Shown one piece after another: positions 1 through 9,036 of a stretch of 64,000 nt of DNA (position 1 is its first letter; every line of letters begins with the position of its first letter). Below the pieces are notes generated by a model. The model was given only the letters and a program-made list of their open reading frames with translations, did no database searches and was not told the origin of the DNA. Location of the stretch: NCBI GenBank assembly GCA_003148945.1, contig QGGY01000005.1, positions 62,001-126,000 on the forward strand, given 5' to 3'. Origin of the DNA: Murimonas intestini (lineage in GTDB: Bacteria; Bacillota; Clostridia; Lachnospirales; Lachnospiraceae). The position numbers were made by a program, and so were the translations under genes.

Positions 1-347
1 AGTACGGTAAGGCCCAGGCAGCAGAAGAGAGTTCCAGGATCGGAGATGTCACTGTATATCCAAAGCAGGCCAGGGTGATGCGGGGCCAGGAAGAGATATT
101 TCTCACAGCCCTGGAATACAGGCTTCTTCTTGTACTGCTCGCAAACAGGGGACAGGTGCTTACAAGAAACCAGCTGCTGGAAGGTATCTGGGATGTCGAC
201 GGCAGCTTTATTAATGACAACACTCTGTCAGTGTATATGAAAAGACTCCGTGAAAAGCTGGAGCCGGATGGAGGAAATCACAGATATATAGAGACAGTGA
301 GAGGGCTGGGATACCGTCTCCGTGAGGAGGGGGAAAATGGAAAGTAG
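1..347 (+). CDS. OmpR-family response regulator, C-terminal part (cut by window edge)
   Basis: The open frame (frame 3) runs in from the left edge, so only the last ~115 residues are visible; the receiver domain lies outside. What remains is a winged-helix DNA-binding domain: an LTALEYRLLLVLLANRG helix, a recognition region with DNTLSVYMKRLREKL, and the family-typical ending TVRGLGYRL. It would bind DNA as the output of the kinase encoded next, whose start codon overlaps its last codons. With that kinase and the ABC exporter behind it, this resembles BceRS-type peptide-sensing modules. The likely target is the promoter region between 1339 and 1461. Confidence 0.9.
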   Translation, partial: YGKAQAAEESSRIGDVTVYPKQARVMRGQEEIFLTALEYRLLLVLLANRGQVLTRNQLLEGIWDVDGSFINDNTLSVYMKRLREKLEPDGGNHRYIETVRGLGYRLREEGENGK

Positions 348-1338
348 AGGGGCGAAGATGTTTTTCCTTATTTCAGCAGCGGCGGGGGCTGCCGTCTGCG
401 CTGCCATAGGAAGCTTTGATGTGAAGGCAGGCCTGGCGGCAGGTGCTGCGTTTCTCTTTTTTTATGTGTCATTTTTGATTTTTACAAGGAAGAGGTACAG
501 GTCTATAAAGGAGCTGTCTGATTACCTGGCAGGCATTTACAGCGGAAATCCTACCATGGACATCAGGGATAATAAAGAGGGTGAATTAAGCATCCTGAAA
601 AATGATATCTATAAGGTGACAAAGACACTGGCTGAACAGTCTGAGCTTCTGAAGAAGGACAAGCAATATCTGGCAGATACACTCTCTGATATTTCCCATC
701 AGCTGAAAACTCCGCTGACCTCCATGTATGTAATGACAGACGTATTGTCCATGCCGGATATACCCGGCCAGAAAAGGGAGGAATGTCTCGGAAATATCTT
801 AAACCAGCTCAAAAGGATCGAATGGCTGGTTACTTCCCTGCTGAAGCTCTCCAGGATAGACGCACAGGCAGTCACTTTTAAAAAGGAGAAGATCAGCGTC
901 CGGGACCTCATTAAGGAGGCGCTTCGTCCAATGCTGATACCGGCTGAATTGAAATCCCAGGAGATTGAAACAGACTGCGGAGACGATATTTTTATTACGG
1001 CAGACAAAAACTGGACAGCAGAGGCTCTTGTAAATATTATTAAAAACTGTATCGAACACACGCCGGAAGGGGGCAGGATAAAGATTTCCTGCCATAAGAC
1101 GGTGCTGGATGTGAAGATAGTTGTTGAGGATAATGGGGAGGGCATAGAGGAAGAGGATATCCCCTACATTTTCGACAGGTTCTATAAAGGAAAAAATGCC
1201 GGGCCTGACAGCGTGGGAATAGGCCTTGCCATGTCAAAGGCTATCCTCGTGCGCCAGAATGCCGATATATGGCTGGAGAGCACCAGAGGGAAGGGTACCA
1301 GGTTTGTTATAAAGTTTTATCAGGTACGGGTGGTCTGA
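337..1338 (+). CDS. Sensor histidine kinase with two short membrane segments
   Basis: A 333-residue kinase. I start at ATG 337, which follows a purine-rich GAGGAGGGGG site and overlaps the response regulator stop. Two hydrophobic segments near residues 8-25 and 33-52 have almost no loop between them, so there is no extracellular sensor domain; this 'intramembrane-sensing' layout is usual for kinases working with BceAB-type exporters. The cytoplasmic part shows the H-box (DISHQLKTPLTSM, phosphorylated His), N-box (NIIKNCIEHT), G1 (VEDNGEGI) and G2 (GIGLAMSKAI). It probably phosphorylates the upstream regulator. The stimulus (peptide antibiotic versus envelope stress) cannot be read from sequence. 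Confidence 0.92.
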   Translation: MESRGAKMFFLISAAAGAAVCAAIGSFDVKAGLAAGAAFLFFYVSFLIFTRKRYRSIKELSDYLAGIYSGNPTMDIRDNKEGELSILKNDIYKVTKTLAEQSELLKKDKQYLADTLSDISHQLKTPLTSMYVMTDVLSMPDIPGQKREECLGNILNQLKRIEWLVTSLLKLSRIDAQAVTFKKEKISVRDLIKEALRPMLIPAELKSQEIETDCGDDIFITADKNWTAEALVNIIKNCIEHTPEGGRIKISCHKTVLDVKIVVEDNGEGIEEEDIPYIFDRFYKGKNAGPDSVGIGLAMSKAILVRQNADIWLESTRGKGTRFVIKFYQVRVV

Positions 1339-1343
1339 TGTTT

Positions 1344-1371
1344 GTGACTAAATTGTAAGAATGAAAGTCAC
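1344..1371. promoter_or_regulatory. Inverted repeat upstream of the ABC exporter operon, possible response-regulator site
   Basis: GTGACT (1344-1349) and AGTCAC (1366-1371) are exact inverted repeats separated by 16 bp, in the 123-bp gap between the kinase stop and the exporter ATPase. This is where a cognate response regulator would act if exporter transcription is induced separately. The assignment is inference; short inverted repeats occur by chance and the -35/-10 elements here are weak. Confidence 0.35.
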
Positions 1372-1461
1372 GAAGCTGTCATTTTCATATTGTATCCTTA
1401 AGCCATAAAAGGAAACACAGCTGATCAGCGATGTGAATACAGCTTTATCAGGAGGATGAAA

Positions 1462-2145
1462 ATGGAGATTTTAAGAGTAGAACACCTGTCAAAGATTTAT
1501 GGACAAGGAGAGACAGCAGTCAAAGCCCTGGATGATGTCTCTTTTTCAGTGGAGGAAGGGCAGTTTGTAGCGATAATTGGCCCATCCGGTTCAGGAAAGT
1601 CAACACTGCTGCACATTCTGGGCGGGGTGGATACGCCCACTTCAGGCAAAGTGATCATAGACAACACGGACATTACCAGCCTGAATGAAACTGCACTCGC
1701 AATATTCAGAAGGCGGCAGATTGGGCTTGTATACCAGTTCTATAATCTGATCCCGGTTCTGAATGTAGAAGAGAATATGCAGCTTCCCCTGCTTCTTGAT
1801 GGCAGGAAGGTAGACCACAAGGCATATGCGAATATTGTAAATAAACTTGGATTAGAGAAGCGCCGGACATATCTTCCAAACCAGCTGTCCGGCGGACAGC
1901 AGCAGAGAGTGTCCATTGGACGCGCGCTTATGAACAATCCTGCAATCGTGCTGGCAGATGAACCCACAGGCAATCTGGACAGCAAGAACAGTGTGGAGAT
2001 AATGGGACTGCTCAGAGAGTTCCACAAGGAACTGCATCAGACATTATTTGTGATCACCCATGATGAGAGGATCGCCCTTCAGGCGGACCGTATTCTGGCC
2101 ATTGAGGACGGAAAGGTTGTGAAAGACGAGGTGATCCGCAAATGA
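1462..2145 (+). CDS. ABC transporter ATP-binding protein (exporter of the MacB/BceA type)
   Basis: A 227-residue ATPase. An in-frame ATG at 1456 touches the GGAGG at 1451-1455, so I prefer ATG 1462, which has 6-nt spacing. Walker A is GPSGSGKST, the signature is [14 protein letters not shown] and Walker B is [13 protein letters not shown]; the PTGNLD ending is typical of the MacB/LolD/BceA group that powers FtsX-type permeases. The next gene starts inside its stop codon (ATGA overlap), so subunits are made together. With the upstream two-component system it probably forms a detoxification or signalling module against cell-envelope peptides. Confidence 0.93.
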   Translation: MEILRVEHLSKIYGQGETAVKALDDVSFSVEEGQFVAIIGPSGSGKSTLLHILGGVDTPTSGKVIIDNTDITSLNETALAIFRRRQIGLVYQFYNLIPVLNVEENMQLPLLLDGRKVDHKAYANIVNKLGLEKRRTYLPNQLSGGQQQRVSIGRALMNNPAIVLADEPTGNLDSKNSVEIMGLLREFHKELHQTLFVITHDERIALQADRILAIEDGKVVKDEVIRK

Positions 2146-4727
2146 AAGTAATAGACCGGGTCACACTTCAGTATATGAAAAGAAACAAAGGGCGCACATG
2201 GGTCACCATACTGGGGGCGGTGATTTCAGTAGCCATGCTTTCAGCTGTCATAGTTATAGTATGCTCCGCTCAGGATATGCTCCTGCGCCATACAATTGAG
2301 AGCGGCGGCCAGTGGGAGACAAGATTCTTCGGCGTGGCGGCTGATAAGGCGGCCGGGGCCGGAAAGTCTGAAGAGGTAGCATCCTATGGAATCAGCACTG
2401 TGGGGAAGTATGCCAGCTATCCCGGAGGAGAGGCCACAAATAAGCCGTATCTGTATGTGAGCGGGGAGACAAATTTTGATATCTTCAACACGCAGATCAG
2501 GGAAGGACGCCTGCCTCAGACAGATACTGAGATGATAGTATCAGAGTCCTTCAGCCTGAAAAATCCGGATGCATGCGCCATTGGCAGCCGCATTACAGTC
2601 TCGTTTGGCAGAAGGATGTCTGAACAGGACGGTGAGAAGTTTGAGCTTGGCACTAACTACAGTTACGGGGGATATGACGAGACCTTTGAGGTAGAGGAAC
2701 AGAAAGAATACACTATAGTCGGCATTTTTGAGGCTCCTGACAAGGAAGTGGAGGCTTTTGGCGCTTACAGGGCGATGTACGGATTGGATGAGAAGGCACT
2801 TCCCGGGAACGGGACATATGAGGTAACAGTAGATTATAATAATTATAAGCGCCTGGGAAATAAGATATATACCATCAGCGGTGAACTGGGGGATACTTTG
2901 GGCGCATCTGATATTAAATATAATACAGGGCTGCTGGGCTACTTAGGAATCTCAAATGACAGCTCATTTATGACTATGATCTATATGCTGGCGGCTGTGG
3001 TAGGGATCATTATACTGATAGGGTCAATATCCCTGATCTACAATGCATTCTCTATTTCAATAGCAGAGAGGAGCAGGACTTTCGGCATGCTCTCAAGCGT
3101 GGGAGCGACCAGGCAGCAGAAAAGGCATTCTGTATTTTTCGAAGCCGCATGTGTGGGAGCTGTGGCGATACCGCTTGGTCTGGCAGCAGGTATTGCAGGG
3201 ATGGCGGTTACTTTTAAGATAATCAATCCTGTTTTCAGGGAGTGGATGCAGAATGATCTGGGACTGGAAGTGAGTCTCTCCTGGGGCGGGATCGCAGTGA
3301 TCATATTGTTTTCAGCCCTGGTGCTTCTTATATCAGCCTGGATACCGTCACGCCATGCATCAAGGGTATCCGCCTTGGAAGCACTGCGCCAGTCAAGGGA
3401 ATATAAGATAACTGCAAAGAGCGTCAGGACATCAAAACTGACCAGGCTGGTATTTGGATTTGAGGGAGAGCTGGGACTGAAAAACCTGAAGAGAAATAAG
3501 AGCCATTACCGCACTACCGTATTTTCTCTGACAGTGAGCGTGCTTCTTTTCATGACAGCTTATACATTTTCAGCTTATGTAAGGAAGTCTAATGATATGA
3601 TACAGGCTCCGCTTTCTTATGATATTAATGTGAGCATGTCTGATGATGCAGACTCTATGGACAGACTGTCTGAGGAATTGATGGGCCTTAAGGGGGCAGG
3701 CTCGGCTGTGGCTGTGAAGAAGCTGCGCGGAGAGGTTGAACTTCCGGCAGATATGGTGGGAAGTGAGCTGGCGGCCGTATATGCGGAGGAGAATGGAAAA
3801 TATAATATCTCAGTGCAGCTTCTTGCAATGGATGATGCAAGCCTCAGGAGCTATATGCAGGAGCAGGGCATAGCGGAAGAAACCCTTTCAGGGGATGGAT
3901 TAAACGGAATACTCATAAACAGGATCAACTTTAAGAAAGGGCATGAGTTTGCAGAGCTGGATCTTTTAAATGGAGTGAAGACAGGGGATATTCTGGATTT
4001 TCATGTCACTGACGGGTTAAAAGACCTTGCGGAAGACGATCTTAAACTGGCAGCAGTCAGCGGCGGGAAGACACCGTTTGGAGATAAATATGTGACAGAC
4101 GTCTATTCTGTACAAGTGATAGTCTCAATGGAGGCGCTGGATAAAATATGCGAGATGCTTCCTGAGCCCAAGTATTTTGTGACGGAAAATGTCTATTATA
4201 CCATGGGAGAAAATGAGAACCTGGAAGATGAGATCAGGACAATATGCAATAAATACCGGGATGTCAGTTCAAGGGTGAACAGCGTTGCGGCAGAACAGAA
4301 AGAGGTTATGAACGGGGTGATCATTATCAGTGTGTTCCTGTATGGTTTTGTGGCGCTGATCGCTCTTGTCAGCATGGCCAATATCATGAATACTATTTCA
4401 ACAGGGATGCAGCTTAGAAGACGTGAATTCGCCATGCTCCAGTCTGTGGGGATGACGCCGAAGGGCTTTAGGAAAATGCTGACCATGGAAGGGCTGTTCT
4501 ACGGAATTAAAGGGCTGGTCTATGGGCTGCCCATAAGTATTTTTGTAATATGGGGGATGCACAGGATACTTGTGAGCAATGTTTCCTTTTCATTCTACGT
4601 GCCTGCAGGCGCCTTGACCGGAGCTGTGGCAGGTGTCTTTATACTGGTGGGGGTCACCATGGTTTACGGCAGGAGAAAGGCCAGGGCCGGAAGCATAGTG
4701 GAAGTGCTGAAGGATGAGAATGCCTGA
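2142..4727 (+). CDS. FtsX-domain ABC transporter permease
   Basis: An 861-residue permease with a first membrane segment near residues 17-38, a large extracytoplasmic region (~40-270), a membrane cluster at ~275-400, a second extracytoplasmic region (~490-720) and a final cluster ~735-850. Both clusters carry FtsX-like features (ERSRTFGMLSSVGAT and RRREFAMLQSVGM, each after a long helix). That duplicated layout fits MacB-like exporters more than the ten-segment BceB of ~650 residues. It overlaps the ATPase gene by 4 nt. It probably moves or dislodges peptides or lipids at the membrane, powered by the preceding ATPase. Confidence 0.88.
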   Translation: MKVIDRVTLQYMKRNKGRTWVTILGAVISVAMLSAVIVIVCSAQDMLLRHTIESGGQWETRFFGVAADKAAGAGKSEEVASYGISTVGKYASYPGGEATNKPYLYVSGETNFDIFNTQIREGRLPQTDTEMIVSESFSLKNPDACAIGSRITVSFGRRMSEQDGEKFELGTNYSYGGYDETFEVEEQKEYTIVGIFEAPDKEVEAFGAYRAMYGLDEKALPGNGTYEVTVDYNNYKRLGNKIYTISGELGDTLGASDIKYNTGLLGYLGISNDSSFMTMIYMLAAVVGIIILIGSISLIYNAFSISIAERSRTFGMLSSVGATRQQKRHSVFFEAACVGAVAIPLGLAAGIAGMAVTFKIINPVFREWMQNDLGLEVSLSWGGIAVIILFSALVLLISAWIPSRHASRVSALEALRQSREYKITAKSVRTSKLTRLVFGFEGELGLKNLKRNKSHYRTTVFSLTVSVLLFMTAYTFSAYVRKSNDMIQAPLSYDINVSMSDDADSMDRLSEELMGLKGAGSAVAVKKLRGEVELPADMVGSELAAVYAEENGKYNISVQLLAMDDASLRSYMQEQGIAEETLSGDGLNGILINRINFKKGHEFAELDLLNGVKTGDILDFHVTDGLKDLAEDDLKLAAVSGGKTPFGDKYVTDVYSVQVIVSMEALDKICEMLPEPKYFVTENVYYTMGENENLEDEIRTICNKYRDVSSRVNSVAAEQKEVMNGVIIISVFLYGFVALIALVSMANIMNTISTGMQLRRREFAMLQSVGMTPKGFRKMLTMEGLFYGIKGLVYGLPISIFVIWGMHRILVSNVSFSFYVPAGALTGAVAGVFILVGVTMVYGRRKARAGSIVEVLKDENA

Positions 4728-4750
4728 TATAATAAAAATAATGAAAAAAA

Positions 4751-4805
4751 AACGCTTCATCTGTATCATCCGCCCGGAACGGGAGGCAATACAGGTGGAG
4801 CGTTT
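4751..4805. terminator. Intrinsic terminator, probably bidirectional
   Basis: AACGCTTCATCTGTAT (4751-4766) pairs with ATACAGGTGGAGCGTT (4789-4804) with two G-U wobbles, followed by a T run on the plus strand and preceded by an A run that gives U's on the minus strand. It separates the exporter operon from the convergent oxidoreductase gene. Confidence 0.85.
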
Positions 4806-4811
4806 TTGTGG

Positions 4812-5900
4812 TTAACGCCTGAAAACAGTACAGTAATTTTCATGGGGTGTCCTGCAGCGGGAACAGTGCAGGCACCTGGCAGGCGTCACATCTCCTGCCT
4901 TCCAGCGTCTGATCAGATCAGGTTCAGCCAGAAAAGCGCGGGAAAGGCCAAAGCCGGCTATAGAAGTTGAATTCAGCCAGTTATTCAGCTGGCGGATGTC
5001 CCGGATGCCGCCGGTGAGAAAGACAGGAATATCTACTGTGTCCGCGATATCTTTGGCAAACTCAACAAAATATCCACCTCTGGTAATGGTTTTTCCATCA
5101 TATACGGCGCCGGCCAGGTTTTCAGCTTTGCCATGGATATTGCCGGATACTTCTATGGCATCAAAACCCATGGCGGACAGCATGCGGCAGATCTCCAGGG
5201 TGTCATCAAATACAAGTCCTCCCTTCACAAAATCAGAACAGGTGATCTTGATGAGAACAGGATAAGAAGGGCCCACAGCCGACCGTACAGCTGCATATAT
5301 CTCTTCTATGATACGGATACGGTTTTTAAGACATCCGCCGTACTCATCCGTCCTGTTGTTGAAGTAGGGACTTAAGAACTGGTTCAGGAGGTATGTGTGG
5401 CCTGCATGCAGTTCTACGGCGTCAAAACCTGCATCCCTGACCCTGCGGGCAGCATCCCCGTAGGCAGCGGTGACATAGGCGATATCTTCTTTTGTCATTG
5501 GTGTGCCTGCAGTTTTGGTGGATGGCTCCGGCACAGTGCCGGGAGAGAAGATGGTGCGTCCCTCAGTCTTATATGTTGTTTTTGTGCCTCCGTAGGCCAG
5601 CTGCATCATGATGCTGGATCCGCGGGCGTGTACGGCATCAGTCAGCTTTTTATATTCTGGGATAAAGATATCATCATAGATTCCCATCATGGCGGCATTT
5701 GGCTGTTCTTCCTTTAAAATACGGGCATAGCCTGTGCAGATGAGACCAACTTCATTTTCGGCCAGCTTTTCATATATTTTTAACTGGCTGCTGCTCATAT
5801 GCCCGTCCGCATCAGAGAGGGCTTCCCAGGTAGCGCTCCGCAGGAAGCGGTTTTTCACTGTCATGCTGCCTATCTGCAGCGGTTCAAATACATTTTTCAT
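4812..5900 (-). CDS. NADH:flavin oxidoreductase (Old Yellow Enzyme family)
   Basis: A 362-residue single-domain TIM-barrel flavoenzyme. It starts MKNVFEPLQIGSMTVKNRF, the family N-terminus, and carries the active-site block ELHAGHTYLLNQFLSP followed by NNRTDEYGG. FMN/phosphate-binding residues are expected around LTGGI and GFGLSRAF near the C-terminus. The end has a small cysteine cluster (CLHCSRCRTPHENYC) but there is no 2,4-dienoyl-CoA-reductase-type FeS/NAD extension, so it is the short form. It probably reduces an activated alkene; the substrate is unknown. It may share a transcript with the ArsR-like gene upstream (24-nt gap). Confidence 0.9.
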   Translation of the reverse strand: MKNVFEPLQIGSMTVKNRFLRSATWEALSDADGHMSSSQLKIYEKLAENEVGLICTGYARILKEEQPNAAMMGIYDDIFIPEYKKLTDAVHARGSSIMMQLAYGGTKTTYKTEGRTIFSPGTVPEPSTKTAGTPMTKEDIAYVTAAYGDAARRVRDAGFDAVELHAGHTYLLNQFLSPYFNNRTDEYGGCLKNRIRIIEEIYAAVRSAVGPSYPVLIKITCSDFVKGGLVFDDTLEICRMLSAMGFDAIEVSGNIHGKAENLAGAVYDGKTITRGGYFVEFAKDIADTVDIPVFLTGGIRDIRQLNNWLNSTSIAGFGLSRAFLAEPDLIRRWKAGDVTPARCLHCSRCRTPHENYCTVFRR

Positions 5901-5924
5901 AAGTCATGCTCCTTTCAGTAAACA

Positions 5925-6845
5925 TTATTGGGGGCAATAGTATGTCTTAAATATAATATCTTGATTATAATCACCCGCCCCTTTGCCGAAAATAGTGAAC
6001 CCTCCGCAGTTTATACTGTCAGGTGATACCTGAAAACGGAAGGTAAAGGTACTGTTGTAGTTCAGGTCCAGATCATGGATGGTTACACCCGAGATTCTGC
6101 TGCCGCCGTCGATGTATGTACCTTTTTCATTTACAGTCAGGGTTTTTAAAAGACCGTACTGGTTGCAGCCCGGGGGCCACCAGGCGGGGGTGAACCGCCC
6201 TTTGCGCAGGCCGTAATCTCCCGGGCTGATCCACTGTCCGAGACAGATACCGTTAAAATAAAACTGGATATCTGAAGGATAATCATCATTATAGCCGGGA
6301 GATTCAGAGGATATCTCAAATGAGAGAGAGATCTGTCTGGGCTTTTGGCCTGCCGTCAGGTGGTTTGGAAGGATATATTCCACATAGCCCTCACCGAACC
6401 AGTAGACGTTTGCCTGATAGTGCTCTGGAAAAAGAAAGTACCTGGGATCATCAAACTCTCCTATGATCTCGCGGCAGGTAGCGATTCCGCAGGTAGGCCG
6501 GATCTGGCAGGCTGAGTAGCAGCCGATGCTGATCTCATCCTCATAGCAGGAAGCGTCTTCCGATTTGCGGGGAAACATATCTACAAGAAGAGAGGAGTGC
6601 AGCGGTCTGCAGACCTTCATGGATCCCCGCTTTCCTGCAGTGGTGTGTATGGAAACAAGCCCGGCTTCTTCCAGGATCTTCATATGAAGGGATACAGCGC
6701 TGTTAGTCAGCCCCAGAGCTTTTGCTATATCATTCAGATTCTTGTCCCCGGCCTCACTCAGAAGCTCCAGGATGCGGATCCGCATAGGAGCACCCAGAGC
6801 CTTGAAGACAGGGAGTGCGTCATTCAGAGAATGAAAATGAAGCAT
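5925..6845 (-). CDS. ArsR-type winged-helix regulator with a C-terminal beta-rich domain
   Basis: A 306-residue protein when started at ATG 6845, which has a GAAAGGA site upstream; a longer frame to 6998 would run through a structured repeat and lacks a site. Residues ~1-95 form an ArsR-like helix-turn-helix (MRIRILELLSEAGDKNLNDIAKALGLTNSAVSLHMKILEEAGLV). The remaining ~200 residues are unfamiliar, rich in aromatic and beta-type sequence, with a cysteine group (GCYSACQIRPTCGIATC) that might bind metal. It lies divergent to the GH51 gene, so I infer local control of that gene in response to a sugar-like ligand. Confidence 0.8.
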   Translation of the reverse strand: MLHFHSLNDALPVFKALGAPMRIRILELLSEAGDKNLNDIAKALGLTNSAVSLHMKILEEAGLVSIHTTAGKRGSMKVCRPLHSSLLVDMFPRKSEDASCYEDEISIGCYSACQIRPTCGIATCREIIGEFDDPRYFLFPEHYQANVYWFGEGYVEYILPNHLTAGQKPRQISLSFEISSESPGYNDDYPSDIQFYFNGICLGQWISPGDYGLRKGRFTPAWWPPGCNQYGLLKTLTVNEKGTYIDGGSRISGVTIHDLDLNYNSTFTFRFQVSPDSINCGGFTIFGKGAGDYNQDIIFKTYYCPQ

Positions 6846-6908
6846 ATTATATATCCTTTCTGAAATGTGCCTGAAATCTGGCAGCATCTCTATGGTACTG
6901 TTAACTCC

Positions 6909-7036
6909 GTGACCAGTAACACGCTCCGCGATGCACAGAAACGGCAAAATTCGCCGTTTCGCGCTGCAAAACTCGGGATTTTCGTGCAAAATACGCACGA
7001 AAACACCTCGCGGAATGGTGGCGTGTGAACAGTAAC
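6909..7036. repeat. Structured palindromic element in the ArsR-GH51 intergenic region
   Basis: Two strong hairpins lie side by side: GAAACGGC/GCCGTTTC (6938-6960) and TTTTCGTGC/GCACGAAAA (6979-7003). They are enclosed by imperfect inverted ends, GTGACCAGTAACACGC on the left and the complement of GTTACTGTTCACACGC on the right. It looks like a MITE or REP-like palindrome rather than a gene. It forms the leader of the minus-strand regulator. No clear target duplication is seen. Confidence 0.5.
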
Positions 7037-7075
7037 TCTCTATGTTCTGTAAATATTATAACGCCCTCTGAATTG

Positions 7076-7091
7076 TTAAGTCAATACTTAA
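7076..7091. promoter_or_regulatory. Palindromic operator candidate for the ArsR-like regulator
   Basis: TTAAGTCAATACTTAA is a perfect 6-4-6 palindrome between the divergent regulator and GH51 genes. A further half-site-like ACTTAAATAA lies near 7229, between the GH51 promoter and its start. A site of this size suits an ArsR-family dimer. Binding is inferred. Confidence 0.45.
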
Positions 7092-7162
7092 ACAAATATA
7101 TATAGGGAGAGGGTAAAAGTTTAGTTATTGTTCACACAGGATTGCTGAACATGAATTATTTA

Positions 7163-7191
7163 TTGACAGTTCAGGAACAATATAGTATTAT
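7163..7191 (+). promoter_or_regulatory. Sigma-A promoter of the GH51 operon
   Basis: TTGACA at 7163-7168 and TATTAT at 7186-7191 are separated by 17 bp. This places transcription start about 50 nt before the TTG start codon of the arabinofuranosidase. Confidence 0.75.
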
Positions 7192-7252
7192 CAAAATATA
7201 AAGTATATAGTGTAATATTAAACAAAACACTTAAATAAATAGGAGGAGAACT

Positions 7253-8740
7253 TTGGGCAGACTAATTATCAACACTGAAAAGAAAAAGAGTAAAATTAAC
7301 AAAAATATCTACGGGCATTTCTCAGAGCATCTGGGGCGCTGTATCTATGGGGGTATCTATGTGGGTGAGGATTCTGATATTCCCAATGTGAACGGGATGC
7401 GCAGGGACGTGGTGGAAGCCCTCAGGCAGATCAAGGTTCCTGTACTCAGATGGCCGGGAGGATGCTTTGCAGATGAATATCACTGGAAGGACGGGATTGG
7501 CCCCAAAAACAGCAGGAAAAAGATGATAAATACACATTGGGGCGGTCTTGTAGAGGATAACTCATTTGGAACACATGAATTTCTGGAATTCTGCCGGCAG
7601 GTGGGATGTGAGCCATATATAAACGGAAATGTGGGAAGCGGTACAGTCCAGGAGATGAGCGAATGGATGGAATACATGACATTTGACGGTGTATCACCCA
7701 TGGCCGGGCTGCGCAGGGAGAATGGACATCCTGAACCGTGGAAGATCAGATACTTTGGAGTCGGAAATGAAAACTGGGGATGCGGCGGAAATATGAGGCC
7801 TTCTTATTATGCGGATATTTACAGGAGATTCCAGACATATGTGCGCAATTATGGGGAGAATAAAGTATTTAAGATCGCATGCGGGCCAAATGGCGACGAC
7901 TATGAGTGGACAGAGACAGTCATGGAGATTGCAGGAAAATTCATGGACGGACTGAGCCTGCACTATTATACGGTTCCCGGAGACTGGAACAGGAAGGGCA
8001 GCGCCGTAGACTTTACGGAGGAGGATTATTACAATACACTGAAGAAAACGCTGTATATGGATGAGATCATTACGAAGCACACCCAGATCATGAACAGGTA
8101 CGACCCGGACAATAAGGTGGGCCTTATTGTAGATGAGTGGGGCACATGGTACGATGTGGAGCCGGGCACAAATCCAGGATTCTTATATCAGCAGAATACA
8201 ATGAGGGATGCTGTGGTGGCAGCCATTAATCTGAATATTTTCAATGAGCACAGCGACCGCGTTGTGATGGCTAATATCGCCCAGATGGTAAACGTACTGC
8301 AGTCTGTCATATTGACAGAGGGAGATAAGATGGTACTCACCCCTACATACCATGTCTTTGACATGTATAAGAGACATCAGGAGGCCATGCTGGTTGACGT
8401 ATACGCAGAGACAGAGGAGACAGGAAAGGGCGGATATACAGTCCCGAATCTGAGTGTATCTGCGTCCGAGGACGGAGAGGGAGTGCTCAATATTACTGCT
8501 GCAAATCTTTCCTTAGATACAGCGTATCCTCTGGAGTGCATACTGGCAGGGAGCTGCATGGGAGAACATGCGTCCGTGGAAGGTGAAGTGCTGAGTGCCG
8601 GAATGAATGCATTTAATGATTTCAGCCATCCTGAGGACGTAGCGCCATCCGGGGCAGAGGGAATAGAAGTGACAAAAGAGGGCTTCAAATTTACTGTGCC
8701 CGCCTGCAGTGTAGTACATTTTACCGTTAAGAGACAGTAA
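7253..8740 (+). CDS. abfA: Alpha-L-arabinofuranosidase, GH51
   Basis: A 495-residue intracellular enzyme that removes terminal arabinofuranose from arabinoxylan or arabinan oligosaccharides. The start is TTG at 7253, set by AGGAGGAG at 7241-7248; no ATG precedes the conserved [20 protein letters not shown]. The catalytic acid/base is Glu173 in FGVGNENWG and the nucleophile Glu295 in [10 protein letters not shown], both in the GH51 context. Length is normal and no signal peptide is present, so it acts on imported oligosaccharides. It begins a likely operon with the DUF6171 and asparaginase genes and faces the ArsR-like regulator. Confidence 0.95.
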   Translation: MGRLIINTEKKKSKINKNIYGHFSEHLGRCIYGGIYVGEDSDIPNVNGMRRDVVEALRQIKVPVLRWPGGCFADEYHWKDGIGPKNSRKKMINTHWGGLVEDNSFGTHEFLEFCRQVGCEPYINGNVGSGTVQEMSEWMEYMTFDGVSPMAGLRRENGHPEPWKIRYFGVGNENWGCGGNMRPSYYADIYRRFQTYVRNYGENKVFKIACGPNGDDYEWTETVMEIAGKFMDGLSLHYYTVPGDWNRKGSAVDFTEEDYYNTLKKTLYMDEIITKHTQIMNRYDPDNKVGLIVDEWGTWYDVEPGTNPGFLYQQNTMRDAVVAAINLNIFNEHSDRVVMANIAQMVNVLQSVILTEGDKMVLTPTYHVFDMYKRHQEAMLVDVYAETEETGKGGYTVPNLSVSASEDGEGVLNITAANLSLDTAYPLECILAGSCMGEHASVEGEVLSAGMNAFNDFSHPEDVAPSGAEGIEVTKEGFKFTVPACSVVHFTVKRQ

Positions 8741-8750
8741 GGATACAGAG

Positions 8751-9005
8751 ATGGAGAAGAGATTCTGCAGAAAATGCCTGACAAAAGATATGGATGACGG
8801 GGAGTATTACAGGACTGTACAGGAATATATCAGCAACCTTCCGGAAGAAATGAAAATATCGTCGGATTTTTACGAAAAACGCCTGCATTATTGTCAGAAT
8901 TGTGATAATATGGTCAATGGGATGTGCCGTCTCTGCGGATGTTTTGTAGAAGTGCGGGCAGCCAAGAAAATGAGTCACTGCGCTATGAATCCAGCTCTCT
9001 GGTAA
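8751..9005 (+). CDS. Small cysteine-rich protein, DUF6171-like
   Basis: An 84-residue protein ten nt after the GH51 gene. It has paired cysteines at both ends: FCRKCLTKD at the N-terminus, then YCQNCDN and MCRLCGCFVEVRAA, and a last cysteine in SHCAMNPALW. The spacing suggests one or two zinc ribbons. I match it from memory to the DUF6171 family of Clostridia; no function is established that I know of. Its location between an arabinofuranosidase and an asparaginase says little about its role. Confidence 0.7.
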   Translation: MEKRFCRKCLTKDMDDGEYYRTVQEYISNLPEEMKISSDFYEKRLHYCQNCDNMVNGMCRLCGCFVEVRAAKKMSHCAMNPALW

Positions 9006-9036
9006 AATACTGGCGCGGCGGAAATGAGGCGGTAGA

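Noticed and set aside
8751-9005. Cysteine-rich 84-residue protein as a RiPP precursor
   Set aside because: Cysteine spacing is that of zinc ribbons, there is no leader/Gly-Gly pattern and no maturation genes are near.
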